This document shows positions 1 to 8,127 of a DNA stretch of 9,249 bases, piece by piece. Location of the stretch: positions 1-9,249 of the forward strand of contig CANDFO010000084.1 of the NCBI GenBank assembly GCA_947384055.1, read 5' to 3'. The DNA comes from an uncultured Flavonifractor sp. (GTDB lineage Bacteria > Bacillota > Clostridia > Oscillospirales > Oscillospiraceae). The notes below the pieces were generated by a model. The model did not search any database. It was given only the letters and a program-made list of their open reading frames with translations, and was not told where the DNA came from. A program made the translations under genes and the position numbers. Numbering within the stretch: the first letter of the stretch is position 1; every line of letters starts with the position of its first letter.

Positions 1-295
<295 letters not shown>

Positions 296-331
296 GATGA
301 TATCTGCTCCTTTGCAAGTTGCGATTCCACA

Positions 332-362
332 GGCAGGGAGCGGGCGCAGCCCGCTCCCTGCC
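332..362 (-). terminator. Perfect 14-bp GC-rich hairpin after the SLH gene (possible terminator)
   Basis: Bases 332-345 and 349-362 are perfect reverse complements (14 bp, mostly G-C) around the 3-nt loop GCA at 346-348. The element starts 7 nt past the stop codon of the giant SLH gene (369-371) and ends about 18 nt before the ribosome binding site of the next leftward gene. That position suits a terminator or a transcript-stabilising hairpin. It lacks a U tract: the minus-strand bases after the stem begin TGTGGAATCGC. It is therefore not a canonical intrinsic terminator and may only reduce read-through or protect the 3' end of the long upstream mRNA. Confidence 0.6.
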
Positions 363-368
363 CATGTC

Positions 369-3300
369 TCAGCCTTCCTCCCAGGACTCTACAAAGCCGG
401 GTCTGACAAGCTCTATAAAGCCGGACTGCACCGTAGGCAGGAACTCCAGCTGTAACCGCTGTCCGTCGGTATTGCTGTACATATCGCTGATAAATCCGGA
501 CTGGAACAGCCGGATATTCTCACCGATAACAACGTTCTCAAACTTCAGCACAATGCTGGCCGTGGGACCTGTAGTGGTGACGCCCGGCGTAATTTTAAGC
601 CGGGCGCTGCCGCCCAGATAGTTGATTATGCTCTTGGGGTTTGTCGTGGCGGCCACAATAACCTCCTGTGCCACCGCCTCTCCCCGGGGGAGGATATAGA
701 CCTCTTCGTCAAAGTCGATCGTCACCGTTCCGGAGTACATATAGCCGACGGGGTTGGTCTTCCACACATCATCCGCTACCAGATTGTCCGCGTGGGCCGT
801 ATCGCCTATCTTGTACACACCTTCAATAGTAGTCGTCACTTTCTCCAGCACCGGCGCGCTCTCGTCCACCACATGGATGTCCTCAATCGCTTTGAAGCCG
901 TATTCCACGCCGTTGGGGTGACGGGCCACCGCGATAAAGTAGTACTGCACGCCGGGCGTCATGATGGTTTTTCCGGCGCCGTCCACAAACTCAAGAGTCT
1001 GCTCCTTCCAGTTCCCGCCCGCCGTGGACAGATTTCCATTTTCTGTGACGCGGTCGCTGTTTCCGGTGTTCTGGCGGCGGACGTATTCTGAAACCCGCTG
1101 CCGGATGGCGTTGGCCGCATCGGAGGTGTCGGCGTAAACATCAAAGACCGACTGCTGGGTATCCCGCCCGTACACCGTGGTCAGGGCGTCCAGCACGGTG
1201 AAGTTACACACCGTTTTTGTGTTTCCATCGTCGTCCGTCACCGTCTCCAGGTTGTTCATGTAGAAAGAGGTTTTCTTAAAGTTCTCCCCCTGAGCCGGGT
1301 CCACGTAGCCGTAAGACGTGACGGTCCCGGTGGTCGTCTCCGTAAAGAACGGCTGGCGCAGGAAGTGTCCCGGACCAATCAGCGTGCTGGCCACCAATAC
1401 CCAGTTCAGCTCAGACTCCACGCTGGTGCCCAGGGTCACGTTGGGGCTGCTGTTCTCCAGGGCGATCTCCGGCGTCTCCACCGGATCCGTGGTGAACCGG
1501 TAGCAGTACACCTTCGGATTATCGGACACATTGGTGCCCACCAGGACGAAATAGGCGTAATACCCGGTATCCGGCCGCAGGCCCAGCTGCTTATAGGAAA
1601 CCGCCAGCCCGTCAAACCGCACGGTGCCGTACACCGCCCCGTCCGAGGCGGCAAATTTGGGATTCAGGATATCCCGGTAGTCGGGCACCACCAGGTTGGG
1701 CGTCTGATTGTCCGGCCCGGAGCCGCCCATCTCCGGCACATACGTGTAGGGATTCTGCTGTCTGTCATGGTCGTTGTCCGGAGTAATCCGCACCTGCTCC
1801 CGGCTTGTCAGCGGCTTGCCGTCCTCGTCATAGATCAGGTAGCCGTTGTCGTCCTTCAGCTCCACGTCCATCTCCACATAGGGGAAGTAATTGAGCTTGG
1901 GCGCGATGACATAGTAGATGGTGCCCGGACGGTCCAGCATCAGGTCCATGGTAACGGTGCTGGAGGTGGGGGTGAATCTGGGATACTCGCCGTCAAAGGA
2001 GGGGTCCCGGCTGTCGCTGAACTGCTTGCGCACGGTGAGCTCATCCACCGAGCCCTGGCCGGAGTACCACACGCCCACGGAGTTGACCCGGGATGTGATG
2101 TCCGTCAGCGCGCCCTGCCAGGCGTCCTGGGTAATCCGGCTGGTGGCCAGATTGCCCAGGGCCCGGCTGCCGCCGGAGGCGATGCCGATTTTCATGGTGA
2201 TCAGGTCGCTCCAGGTCTCAAAGTCCCGGGAGCTCCCAATCTGAGTGACACTGATGCCGTATTCATAGGTATACCCGTCCGTCAGCGCGTTCAGCTGCGT
2301 GAACTGGAAATCGTTTCCCGCCGGCGTGATAAACGCCCGCTGGAGGCTCACCGCCGTAAAGCTGCCGTCGGCGGGCACGTCCAGCCTGGCCTCCCGGCTG
2401 CCAATCTGCTCCCAATCGCTGCTGCCGTCGGTCTTTCTGCGGTAGAGCTCAAAGTTGATGGAGGTGTCGCTCCACAGAATCATATCCCACATCTCGCTGT
2501 CAGCCACCCGGCTGGTGGTGACGGGCTTCATATTGAAGCTGATGTCGATGCGCACCGGGTCGCTCTTGCCGTCAACATTGACCTTCCCTGTGTCCGTGGC
2601 GCTCAGCTGCACCTGGGCGGCCACAATGCTGAACTGGGGCAGGTCCTGGTTGCTCATCTGATTGGGGGGCGTGGCCACGTCGGAGATGTTGTCCACATGG
2701 AAGAAGTAGGTGGCGCCGCTGTCCAGATTCAGGCCCTCTTTGGTAAAGGTGATCACCATCTCTCCGGTCTCTACCAGGCGGGTAACGGTGGCGTAGCGGT
2801 AATCCACCACCCAGGGCTCCTCGGCGTACTCCTCGTCCTTGGGGTCCCAGGTCCGGCGGGGCACCTCCTCTCGCGCTCCGCCGGAGACCTCGTACATCTT
2901 AATGTGGTTGTAGAGCTCGTTGGCCAGGGCGTCCCGGTTGACCTCGTTGTCATCCAGCAGCACCTTGTTGTACAGCTCCTCAAATTCCTGATAGGTCCGC
3001 CGGCCGCCTACCATATTCACGCCCTGGATGCTCTCGGAGAACACCAGTCCCACACTGGTATCGGCCAGGGGCAGGGGATTGTCCGTGCTGCCGTTGAAGC
3101 TGTCGAACTCATAGCGCACAAAACGCGGGGCCTGATTATCCAGCGTGCGGATGGTGATCATATGGGACTCAGAGTAGTTGCCCTCCCGGTCCTTGGCCAC
3201 ATAGTACAGGTCGTAGGAGGTCTGCCCCTCCAGACCGCTGATGGTATAGCGGATATCGGCCCCGGCGGTGGCGGCGCTGCTGCTGCCGCTGCGGATTGCG

Positions 3301-5600
3301 CCTACGCCCGCCTCAATCTGGATCTTGTCGGCGTCCTTGCGCATGGTGTCGTTGAGAACAGGGGTATAGTTCGTTCCGGAGATGGGCCGGAAGAACTGGT
3401 CGTCCTTCTTCACCACCGCCCAATAGAGGGTGCCGGGCTCATCCAGAGCATAGCTCATGCCTACCGAGTTGGCGGTGATATTGGCGGTCTCCATGTAGAT
3501 TACCACAGGCGGCGTCTCGTCGGCAGTGGTGAAAGTCAGCCGCTGTACGCCGGAGCTCTTGACGCCATCGTAGTCGGTGAGCCACAGGTACAGGTCATAG
3601 GAAGTCTTTTCATCCAGGATGGTGCTGCCGTTGATTTTGGAGAGCACGGTCGTGCTGTTTTTGACCACGTCCACACTGCCGTGGCTCAGGCTGCCGGTGA
3701 CTGCGTTGGCCTTAAAGTCCTCCGGTCTGGGGGCGGTGCTCCCGGAGGGCAGCAGCGCGTAGTAGAGCAGACAGCTCTTGTTGGTCATAACCGTAACCTG
3801 TGCATTGTCGCAGGACACCCTGCTCATCACCGGATACCCCGTCGTGAAGGCGGGCACCGTATCGTCGGGCGTGGTAAAGGCCGTCACCTTCACAGGACTG
3901 TGCTGTCCCCGGCTGTCCACCAGCACTGCGGTCAGGTAGTAGGAGCCGTCGGAGGTCAGCCCGCTGATTCTGGCGCTGTACTCGGTTTTGGAGGCGTCCG
4001 CCCGGGCTGTGCCAGAGCTCATGATAATTCCGCCGTAGACCGGTGGGGTAATCAGGTCTTCTTCGCTGACCGAGCCGTCGGCCAGGGCGCTGATCGCCCA
4101 GTAGATGGTACCCCGCTTATTGGTGCTGAACACCGCGTCGGCGGTGGTGGGGGCAATGTTGCGGGCCTCGGGATAGCCCGCCAGCAGCCGCGGGTCGGAA
4201 GAGTACTCGGCGGCGGTGACGGTGTCCATCTCTTCGTTGCCCACCCGGGCGGAAATGCCCGGCCGGATGTCCACGGTATCCGGCGGCATGGCCATGCTGC
4301 ACCCCGGGGCGCTGATGTTCACGTGGGCCACGTCGCCCGTGCCGCCCACATTGGTGGTCACATCCAGGTTGAGCTCCTTCACCCGCGCCCCCATGCTGAT
4401 CTCCATAGTGGCGTTGGTGGCCTTCTCATCAATTGTCACCCGCTGGGCGGACCCCTGAGCCATCAGCAGGTAGGAGTTGGGGGTCTCGTTGATCACCTCT
4501 TTGACGTTTCCGGCCAGCTGGAGGCTGGTGCCCTCTTCCCCGTCCAGCCTGATCAGCTTCAGGCCGTAGCCGTCGGGGGTCACATCCTCCAGATAGGCGG
4601 GGGTACGCACGTTGGTGGTGCCGATCTGCGTATCGCCCTCCGCCCGGAGGGTGACAAACTGGTTGCCGATGCTGTCCACCACCATGCCCTCGGCCGTCAC
4701 GTTGCGCAGAATGATGCTGCTGTCGCCCTTATTGCTCTCGCCAGCGCCGCTGGCGATAATCCGTCCCAGCACGGTGACGTTTTCCAGCAGCAGCTCGCCC
4801 AGACCGATGCCGCCGGTGAGGTACAGGTCTCCGGCGATCACGGTGTTGCGCAGGTTGGCGCCGGAGGAGGCAATGGTCACATTGCCGTATACATTGCCCA
4901 GGGAATAGTTCCCCGGCTCATAGAGCGGTGTGCCCAGTGCCCGCACCAGCATGGCGGCCACCTCGCCCCGGGTAATGTTGGCCTGGGGGCGGAACGTGCC
5001 GTCCGGGTAGCCGCTGATGATCCCCGCCTCGGAAGCGGAGCCGATCAGCGCCCGGCTCCAGTCGCTGAATTCCCGGCTGTCGGAGTAGCCCAGGACCTCA
5101 CCGGAGGCGGACTCCAGCATCATGTTCCGGCCCAGCAGAATGGTGCCCTGCTCGCGGGTCAGCCCGGTCTCCGGGGCCGCCGTGGTGCTGGAGGTGCCGG
5201 TAAAATAGCCCACGTTGTAGGCAATGGAGATGTCGTCGGCGTACCAGGAGCGCAGATCCACGTCAGTAAAGGGGTTTACCCCCGCCTGGTCGTACCCGTA
5301 GGCCCGGTTGACCATGGTGACGAACTCCGCACGGGTGATATCCGCGTCGGAGTGCAGATTGCCCTCAATATCCCCGCGCATGACGCCCCAGGACACCAGC
5401 TTATCCAGATATTCCTGGGCCCAGTCCACAGGCTCCGGCTCCAGCGCCATAGTCTCCATGCCGGTCTCCGGAGCGGGAGCCGCCAGCGCGGTCACGCCCT
5501 GCCAGGGCACCGCTCCGCACAGCAAAGCCAGGGACAGCAGCCATGCCGCTCCCCGGCGTCCCCAATTCCACACGATATCGTCCCTGCCTTTATTTCTCAT
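369..5600 (-). CDS. Giant secreted SLH-domain surface protein with Fn3/Ig-like repeats
   Basis: Likely anchored to the cell wall through its N-terminal SLH domains, which in this family bind secondary wall polymers; the rest should project outward. Numbering from the ATG at 5600 (1743 aa): signal peptide 1-40 (basic start, hydrophobic core 17-31, ALA|A cleavage); three SLH modules at about 60-103, 111-162 and 178-222, the third with the typical ISGYPDGTFRPQ and ITRGE motifs; a beta-helix-like stretch of short strand repeats at about 233-451 (for example GNVYGNVTI, AGDLYLTGG); then Fn3/Ig-like units recognisable by a recurring GT(I/L)YW(A/V) strand near 496, 724 and 1226, with weaker copies near 611 and 1398. 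A charged region (about 865-935) interrupts an SbsA-like Ig domain, and another Ig-like fold closes the C terminus. No catalytic motif is visible. Start: an alternative ATG at 5672 overlaps the PilZ stop as ATGA and has GGAGG 10 nt upstream, but adds 24 very basic residues to the signal peptide. The ATG at 5600 has AAAGGG 7 nt upstream and gives a normal signal peptide, so I prefer it. Function beyond surface display is unknown. Confidence 0.93.
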   Translation of the reverse strand: MRNKGRDDIVWNWGRRGAAWLLSLALLCGAVPWQGVTALAAPAPETGMETMALEPEPVDWAQEYLDKLVSWGVMRGDIEGNLHSDADITRAEFVTMVNRAYGYDQAGVNPFTDVDLRSWYADDISIAYNVGYFTGTSSTTAAPETGLTREQGTILLGRNMMLESASGEVLGYSDSREFSDWSRALIGSASEAGIISGYPDGTFRPQANITRGEVAAMLVRALGTPLYEPGNYSLGNVYGNVTIASSGANLRNTVIAGDLYLTGGIGLGELLLENVTVLGRIIASGAGESNKGDSSIILRNVTAEGMVVDSIGNQFVTLRAEGDTQIGTTNVRTPAYLEDVTPDGYGLKLIRLDGEEGTSLQLAGNVKEVINETPNSYLLMAQGSAQRVTIDEKATNATMEISMGARVKELNLDVTTNVGGTGDVAHVNISAPGCSMAMPPDTVDIRPGISARVGNEEMDTVTAAEYSSDPRLLAGYPEARNIAPTTADAVFSTNKRGTIYWAISALADGSVSEEDLITPPVYGGIIMSSGTARADASKTEYSARISGLTSDGSYYLTAVLVDSRGQHSPVKVTAFTTPDDTVPAFTTGYPVMSRVSCDNAQVTVMTNKSCLLYYALLPSGSTAPRPEDFKANAVTGSLSHGSVDVVKNSTTVLSKINGSTILDEKTSYDLYLWLTDYDGVKSSGVQRLTFTTADETPPVVIYMETANITANSVGMSYALDEPGTLYWAVVKKDDQFFRPISGTNYTPVLNDTMRKDADKIQIEAGVGAIRSGSSSAATAGADIRYTISGLEGQTSYDLYYVAKDREGNYSESHMITIRTLDNQAPRFVRYEFDSFNGSTDNPLPLADTSVGLVFSESIQGVNMVGGRRTYQEFEELYNKVLLDDNEVNRDALANELYNHIKMYEVSGGAREEVPRRTWDPKDEEYAEEPWVVDYRYATVTRLVETGEMVITFTKEGLNLDSGATYFFHVDNISDVATPPNQMSNQDLPQFSIVAAQVQLSATDTGKVNVDGKSDPVRIDISFNMKPVTTSRVADSEMWDMILWSDTSINFELYRRKTDGSSDWEQIGSREARLDVPADGSFTAVSLQRAFITPAGNDFQFTQLNALTDGYTYEYGISVTQIGSSRDFETWSDLITMKIGIASGGSRALGNLATSRITQDAWQGALTDITSRVNSVGVWYSGQGSVDELTVRKQFSDSRDPSFDGEYPRFTPTSSTVTMDLMLDRPGTIYYVIAPKLNYFPYVEMDVELKDDNGYLIYDEDGKPLTSREQVRITPDNDHDRQQNPYTYVPEMGGSGPDNQTPNLVVPDYRDILNPKFAASDGAVYGTVRFDGLAVSYKQLGLRPDTGYYAYFVLVGTNVSDNPKVYCYRFTTDPVETPEIALENSSPNVTLGTSVESELNWVLVASTLIGPGHFLRQPFFTETTTGTVTSYGYVDPAQGENFKKTSFYMNNLETVTDDDGNTKTVCNFTVLDALTTVYGRDTQQSVFDVYADTSDAANAIRQRVSEYVRRQNTGNSDRVTENGNLSTAGGNWKEQTLEFVDGAGKTIMTPGVQYYFIAVARHPNGVEYGFKAIEDIHVVDESAPVLEKVTTTIEGVYKIGDTAHADNLVADDVWKTNPVGYMYSGTVTIDFDEEVYILPRGEAVAQEVIVAATTNPKSIINYLGGSARLKITPGVTTTGPTASIVLKFENVVIGENIRLFQSGFISDMYSNTDGQRLQLEFLPTVQSGFIELVRPGFVESWEEG

Positions 5601-5668
5601 GGGTTTGCCCTTTCCTTTCCGCCCCGCCCGGCAGCTCCCGGCTCCGGCGCGGCTCATCCGGTCCGCTC

Positions 5669-6292
5669 TCATGCCTGCTTTTCCTCCGCGCTCCGGGGCC
5701 GGCCCTGGAGCTGAATATTAAATACAGCTTCCCGCACCATCATCTCTTCGTCCCCGCACATCTCCACAAATTTTCCGGCGTAGAGGGTGGCCTCCTGTTC
5801 CTGCTCGGCGGGCCGCTCCCGCAGAATTTTGCAGCGGAGAATCAGCGGCTGGCTGGTGACAGGGATGATAATTTCCACCTGCTCCCCCACCTGGAGGCGG
5901 TCCATGCTGAAAAATGCCACGCCGCCGCAGCTCAGGTCCTTGGCCTCAATGCTCCGCCGTCCCCGCCACCTACCGGTGATGGGGTAGATGTAGCTTTTGA
6001 AATCGGTGGGTATGCGCAGATTCTGCCGCATATCGTTGTCCAGGCTGTGGAGCTTTTCCAGCATGATATTGTCGTTCCTGCACCGGATGATCCGGCCCAG
6101 AATGGTCTTGCCGTTCACCCCCATGGGGACCAGCTGGAGCTCCTCGTGGTCCATCACATCGGAGACCTTGTCGTCCAGCACCCGCACCTGAAGCGTGGGG
6201 GCCTCCGGCTCGGTGAGCAGCTCTCCCCTGGCCACCGGGGTGTTCCGGCTGTCCAGCAGCAGGTAAGAATTCTTCTGTATCTCCTGGGTCAT
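5669..6292 (-). CDS. PilZ-domain c-di-GMP-binding protein, YcgR-like layout
   Basis: A 207-aa cytoplasmic protein with no signal peptide or membrane segment. The C-terminal half (about 88-197) is a PilZ domain with both c-di-GMP-binding signatures intact: RxxxR at R89-R93 (RQNLR) and DxSxxG at D119, S121 and G124 (DLSCGG). The N-terminal half (about 7-85) is a beta-rich region in the position of the YcgR-type N domain. Members with this layout act as flagellar brakes or as other c-di-GMP effectors, and the flagellar genes just upstream favour a motility role; the actual partner is not visible. Its ATG (6292-6290) overlaps the stop of the FlhB-like gene as ATGA, with GGAG 9 nt upstream (complement of 6302-6305), so translational coupling is likely. 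Its own stop overlaps the alternative upstream start of the SLH gene in the same way. The C-terminal tail (about 198-207) is short and charged. Confidence 0.92.
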   Translation of the reverse strand: MTQEIQKNSYLLLDSRNTPVARGELLTEPEAPTLQVRVLDDKVSDVMDHEELQLVPMGVNGKTILGRIIRCRNDNIMLEKLHSLDNDMRQNLRIPTDFKSYIYPITGRWRGRRSIEAKDLSCGGVAFFSMDRLQVGEQVEIIIPVTSQPLILRCKILRERPAEQEQEATLYAGKFVEMCGDEEMMVREAVFNIQLQGRPRSAEEKQA

Positions 6293-6630
6293 GACTCAGC
6301 GCTCCTCTCCTCCGCCTGGGCCGGGGGCTGGTCTCCCGAAGGCAGGCGCTCCCCGGTGGCGGGGTCAAAATGCAGGAAATAGACATAAATTTCCACAATT
6401 GCCCGATACAGCTCCTCCGGCACCTCCTGTCCCAGCTGAAGCTGGGTGAGAATGGTAGCCAGGGAATTATCCTCATAGATGGGCACGCCGCTGCCGGCGG
6501 CCACCTCTACAATTTTCTCCGCCATATATCCCATGCCGGAGGCCACGATCACCGGCGCGCCGTCCCCGGCGCCGTACTGGAGGGCCACCGCCTTCCTGGA
6601 TGGATTCCGTCTTCCGTCAGGCTTTGACAT
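6289..6630 (-). CDS. Stand-alone FlhB C-terminal-domain protein (YlqH/FhlB type)
   Basis: A protein of about 113 aa matching only the cytoplasmic C-terminal domain of FlhB/YscU, the export switch of flagellar type III secretion. Family hallmarks are in order: NPSRKAVALQYG (the counterpart of NPTHYAVALxY), APVIVASGMGYMAEKI, a GVPIYEDNSLATIL stretch and QEVPEELYRAIVEIYVYFL. There are no transmembrane helices, so it cannot be the export gate itself. The self-cleavage motif NPTH is NPSR here, so N and P remain but T and H are replaced and autocleavage is not expected. Bacillus YlqH is a comparable solo protein reported to stand in partly for the FlhB C domain. The ATG at 6630 overlaps the end of the FliK-like gene by 14 nt. 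A GTG at 6636, with AAGGG 7 nt upstream, is an equally good or better start, and a TTG at 6651 is possible but lacks a ribosome site. The last 20 or so residues are a polar tail, probably disordered. Confidence 0.88.
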   Translation of the reverse strand: MSKPDGRRNPSRKAVALQYGAGDGAPVIVASGMGYMAEKIVEVAAGSGVPIYEDNSLATILTQLQLGQEVPEELYRAIVEIYVYFLHFDPATGERLPSGDQPPAQAEERSAES

Positions 6631-8062
6631 TGACACTGTTCTTCCCTTCAAATATTTTGGGGAACACCTCCGTCAGGGAGACCGGGCGCTCCATTTTTCG
6701 CACGCTGACCCCCGTGGGCGTCAGGCCGTTCTGCACCAGAATCTGGGACACGGACTGCTCAATCTTCCGGGAAAAGGGTGCGGCCTTTCCGGGACAGGCG
6801 ATGCTGATGTCCACCTCCCGGTCGCGGCTTGTGAGAATCACGTCGAAGAGGCCCAGAGACTGCACATCAATTTTAAAAAGAATGCGCACGGTATGCTCCC
6901 GGCCGCCTCCGGCGCGGGTTTCCTCCTTCTCCTCCGCGTCCGGGTCCACCCACAGCTCGGAAAAAAGCATCCGCCCGTCCATCTCCAGAGGAATCAGAAA
7001 GTGATTGACCGGCATATAGACGCTCTCGTTGATGAGCATCGCCTCCATAAACTGCCGGAAAATCTGCTGGACCTCCGCGCTGCCCTCCCCCCGCAGAGCC
7101 CGGACAGCCGCCGACGCCAGACGGTCGGCAAAATCCTTAGCGGGGGAGGCCTTATTGAATTCGCTGTTTTTCAGCAGGTTCAGCAGCGACTGGTCGTCGA
7201 TGCCCCCCAGCTGACTTTTGGGAGTGCCGTAGCCACTGAGCTGGTGAAACGCCTCCAAAAGCCGCTCCAGGGAGCCGTTCTCATACCGGGCCACATCCAG
7301 CGCCATCAGGCTCAGCAGCGCCCGCGCGGTCCCCAGGTCGTGGGTATGGCTCACATAGGAGGACATATAGGGGAATACCCGCTGCTGGAGCAGGGCCAGA
7401 TTTCCCTGCCGGTCGCCGGCGGCGATGCCGTTCTCCAGAAGGGACAAAAGGTCCCGCAGCTTCTCTCCCCAGCTGGCGGGCATGGCGTCCGCCATGCCCG
7501 CCATGTTGCGCAGCAGGTTGCCCTCAATGTGGGCGGTGGAGGAATAGTCGGAGTAGCTCCGCAAAAAGTTTAGAATGTCCGCCCGCACCCCCTCCGAGGA
7601 AGCCCGGCTGTACGCGTTGCGCAGCAGGGCGAACAGCGCCCCGCTGAAGCGCGTGCCCGCCTTGAACTGCCCGGTGAGGAATTTCAGCAGCTCCCCCTCG
7701 TCCATCTTCAGCATCTCCAGGGCCTGGGACAGCTCGGCGGCGATGCCCTCGCTCATACCCGAGAGCACCACCGTCCCCTCCCGGCCCGCGAAGAGCCGGC
7801 TCAGGCCCTGCAGCAGGCTGGCCGCCTCCCGCAGCCGCTGAAGAAACGTCTGGAAATTGGAGTCGTAGCGGACGCTGGAGTCCCCCATATTCCCCGCGTT
7901 CTGCTGTTCCGTGCGGCCGTCGGCCCCCGTCACACGGCTGGGGTCCGGCACATTCTGAATCTGCGGGTTCTGGGCCGAATCCGGCGTCAGGCCGATCGTT
8001 CGGTTGGACATGGAGCCGTCATAGCCCGGTACCGGGTTCGTGGCCCCCAAAAGGTCAGGCAT
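6617..8062 (-). CDS. FliK-like / YlqG-like protein with C-terminal hook-length-control-type domain
   Basis: A 481-aa cytoplasmic protein. Residues 1-65 are polar, rich in Asn, Gln, Ser and Pro, and look disordered. Residues about 68-345 are largely helical and Leu-rich with no family I recognise. Residues about 352-465 resemble the FliK C-terminal domain (Flg_hook): LIPLEMDGRMLFSELWV, then RILFKIDVQSLGLFDVIL, then a helix ending QILVQNGLTPTGVSV. FliK proteins measure the hook and trigger FlhB to switch substrates. This one lies immediately upstream of the solo FlhB C-domain gene, the same order as ylqG-ylqH in Bacillus, so it is more likely that accessory protein than the main FliK of a hook operon. 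The start is well supported: GGAGG (complement of 8071-8075) sits 8 nt before the ATG at 8062-8060. It is the first gene of the leftward cluster. The C-terminal assignment rests on pattern similarity and is moderate; the N-terminal part is hypothetical. Confidence 0.85.
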   Translation of the reverse strand: MPDLLGATNPVPGYDGSMSNRTIGLTPDSAQNPQIQNVPDPSRVTGADGRTEQQNAGNMGDSSVRYDSNFQTFLQRLREAASLLQGLSRLFAGREGTVVLSGMSEGIAAELSQALEMLKMDEGELLKFLTGQFKAGTRFSGALFALLRNAYSRASSEGVRADILNFLRSYSDYSSTAHIEGNLLRNMAGMADAMPASWGEKLRDLLSLLENGIAAGDRQGNLALLQQRVFPYMSSYVSHTHDLGTARALLSLMALDVARYENGSLERLLEAFHQLSGYGTPKSQLGGIDDQSLLNLLKNSEFNKASPAKDFADRLASAAVRALRGEGSAEVQQIFRQFMEAMLINESVYMPVNHFLIPLEMDGRMLFSELWVDPDAEEKEETRAGGGREHTVRILFKIDVQSLGLFDVILTSRDREVDISIACPGKAAPFSRKIEQSVSQILVQNGLTPTGVSVRKMERPVSLTEVFPKIFEGKNSVNVKA

Positions 8063-8091
8063 TTTTAATACCTCCGAGATAAACTTATGAA

Positions 8092-8118
8092 AACGACTTA
8101 ATTTTTAATCCCGTCGTT
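8092..8118. repeat. 6-bp inverted repeat AACGAC-N15-GTCGTT in the divergent promoter region
   Basis: AACGAC at 8092-8097 is the exact reverse complement of GTCGTT at 8113-8118. The arms flank the -35 position and run up to the -10 of the sigma-28-like promoter for cheA. The spacing could suit a dimeric regulator, but two 6-base arms are short enough to occur by chance. The neighbouring octamer GATAAACT also occurs twice in the same direction, at 8078-8085 and 8121-8128. Confidence 0.3.
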
Positions 8119-8125
8119 CCGATAA
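8099..8125 (+). promoter_or_regulatory. Sigma-28 (SigD/FliA)-like promoter for cheA
   Basis: TAAT at 8099-8102 (3 of 4 to the TAAA -35) is followed after exactly 15 nt by TCCGATAA at 8118-8125 (7 of 8 to the GCCGATAA -10). This is the classic layout of motility and chemotaxis promoters, and it reads toward cheA, starting 33 nt beyond the -10 box. The match and the gene context agree. No transcript start can be seen from sequence alone. Confidence 0.6.
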
Positions 8126-8127
8126 AC

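Noticed and set aside
1365..5714. A 1449-codon open frame on the plus strand opposite the SLH gene
   Set aside because: Its codons are exactly back-to-back with those of the SLH gene, so it stays open simply because that gene avoids TTA, CTA and TCA. The product is His/Gly/Val-rich with no domain, while the minus-strand frame has a signal peptide and SLH motifs.
5543..6382. Plus-strand open frame of 279 codons over the PilZ gene
   Set aside because: Low-complexity His/Leu/Pro composition opposite a gene with clear PilZ motifs, so it is a GC-driven shadow.
6479..7573. Plus-strand open frame of 364 codons over the FliK-like gene
   Set aside because: No recognisable motif; the opposite strand has a strong GGAGG ribosome site and a FliK-like C-terminal domain.
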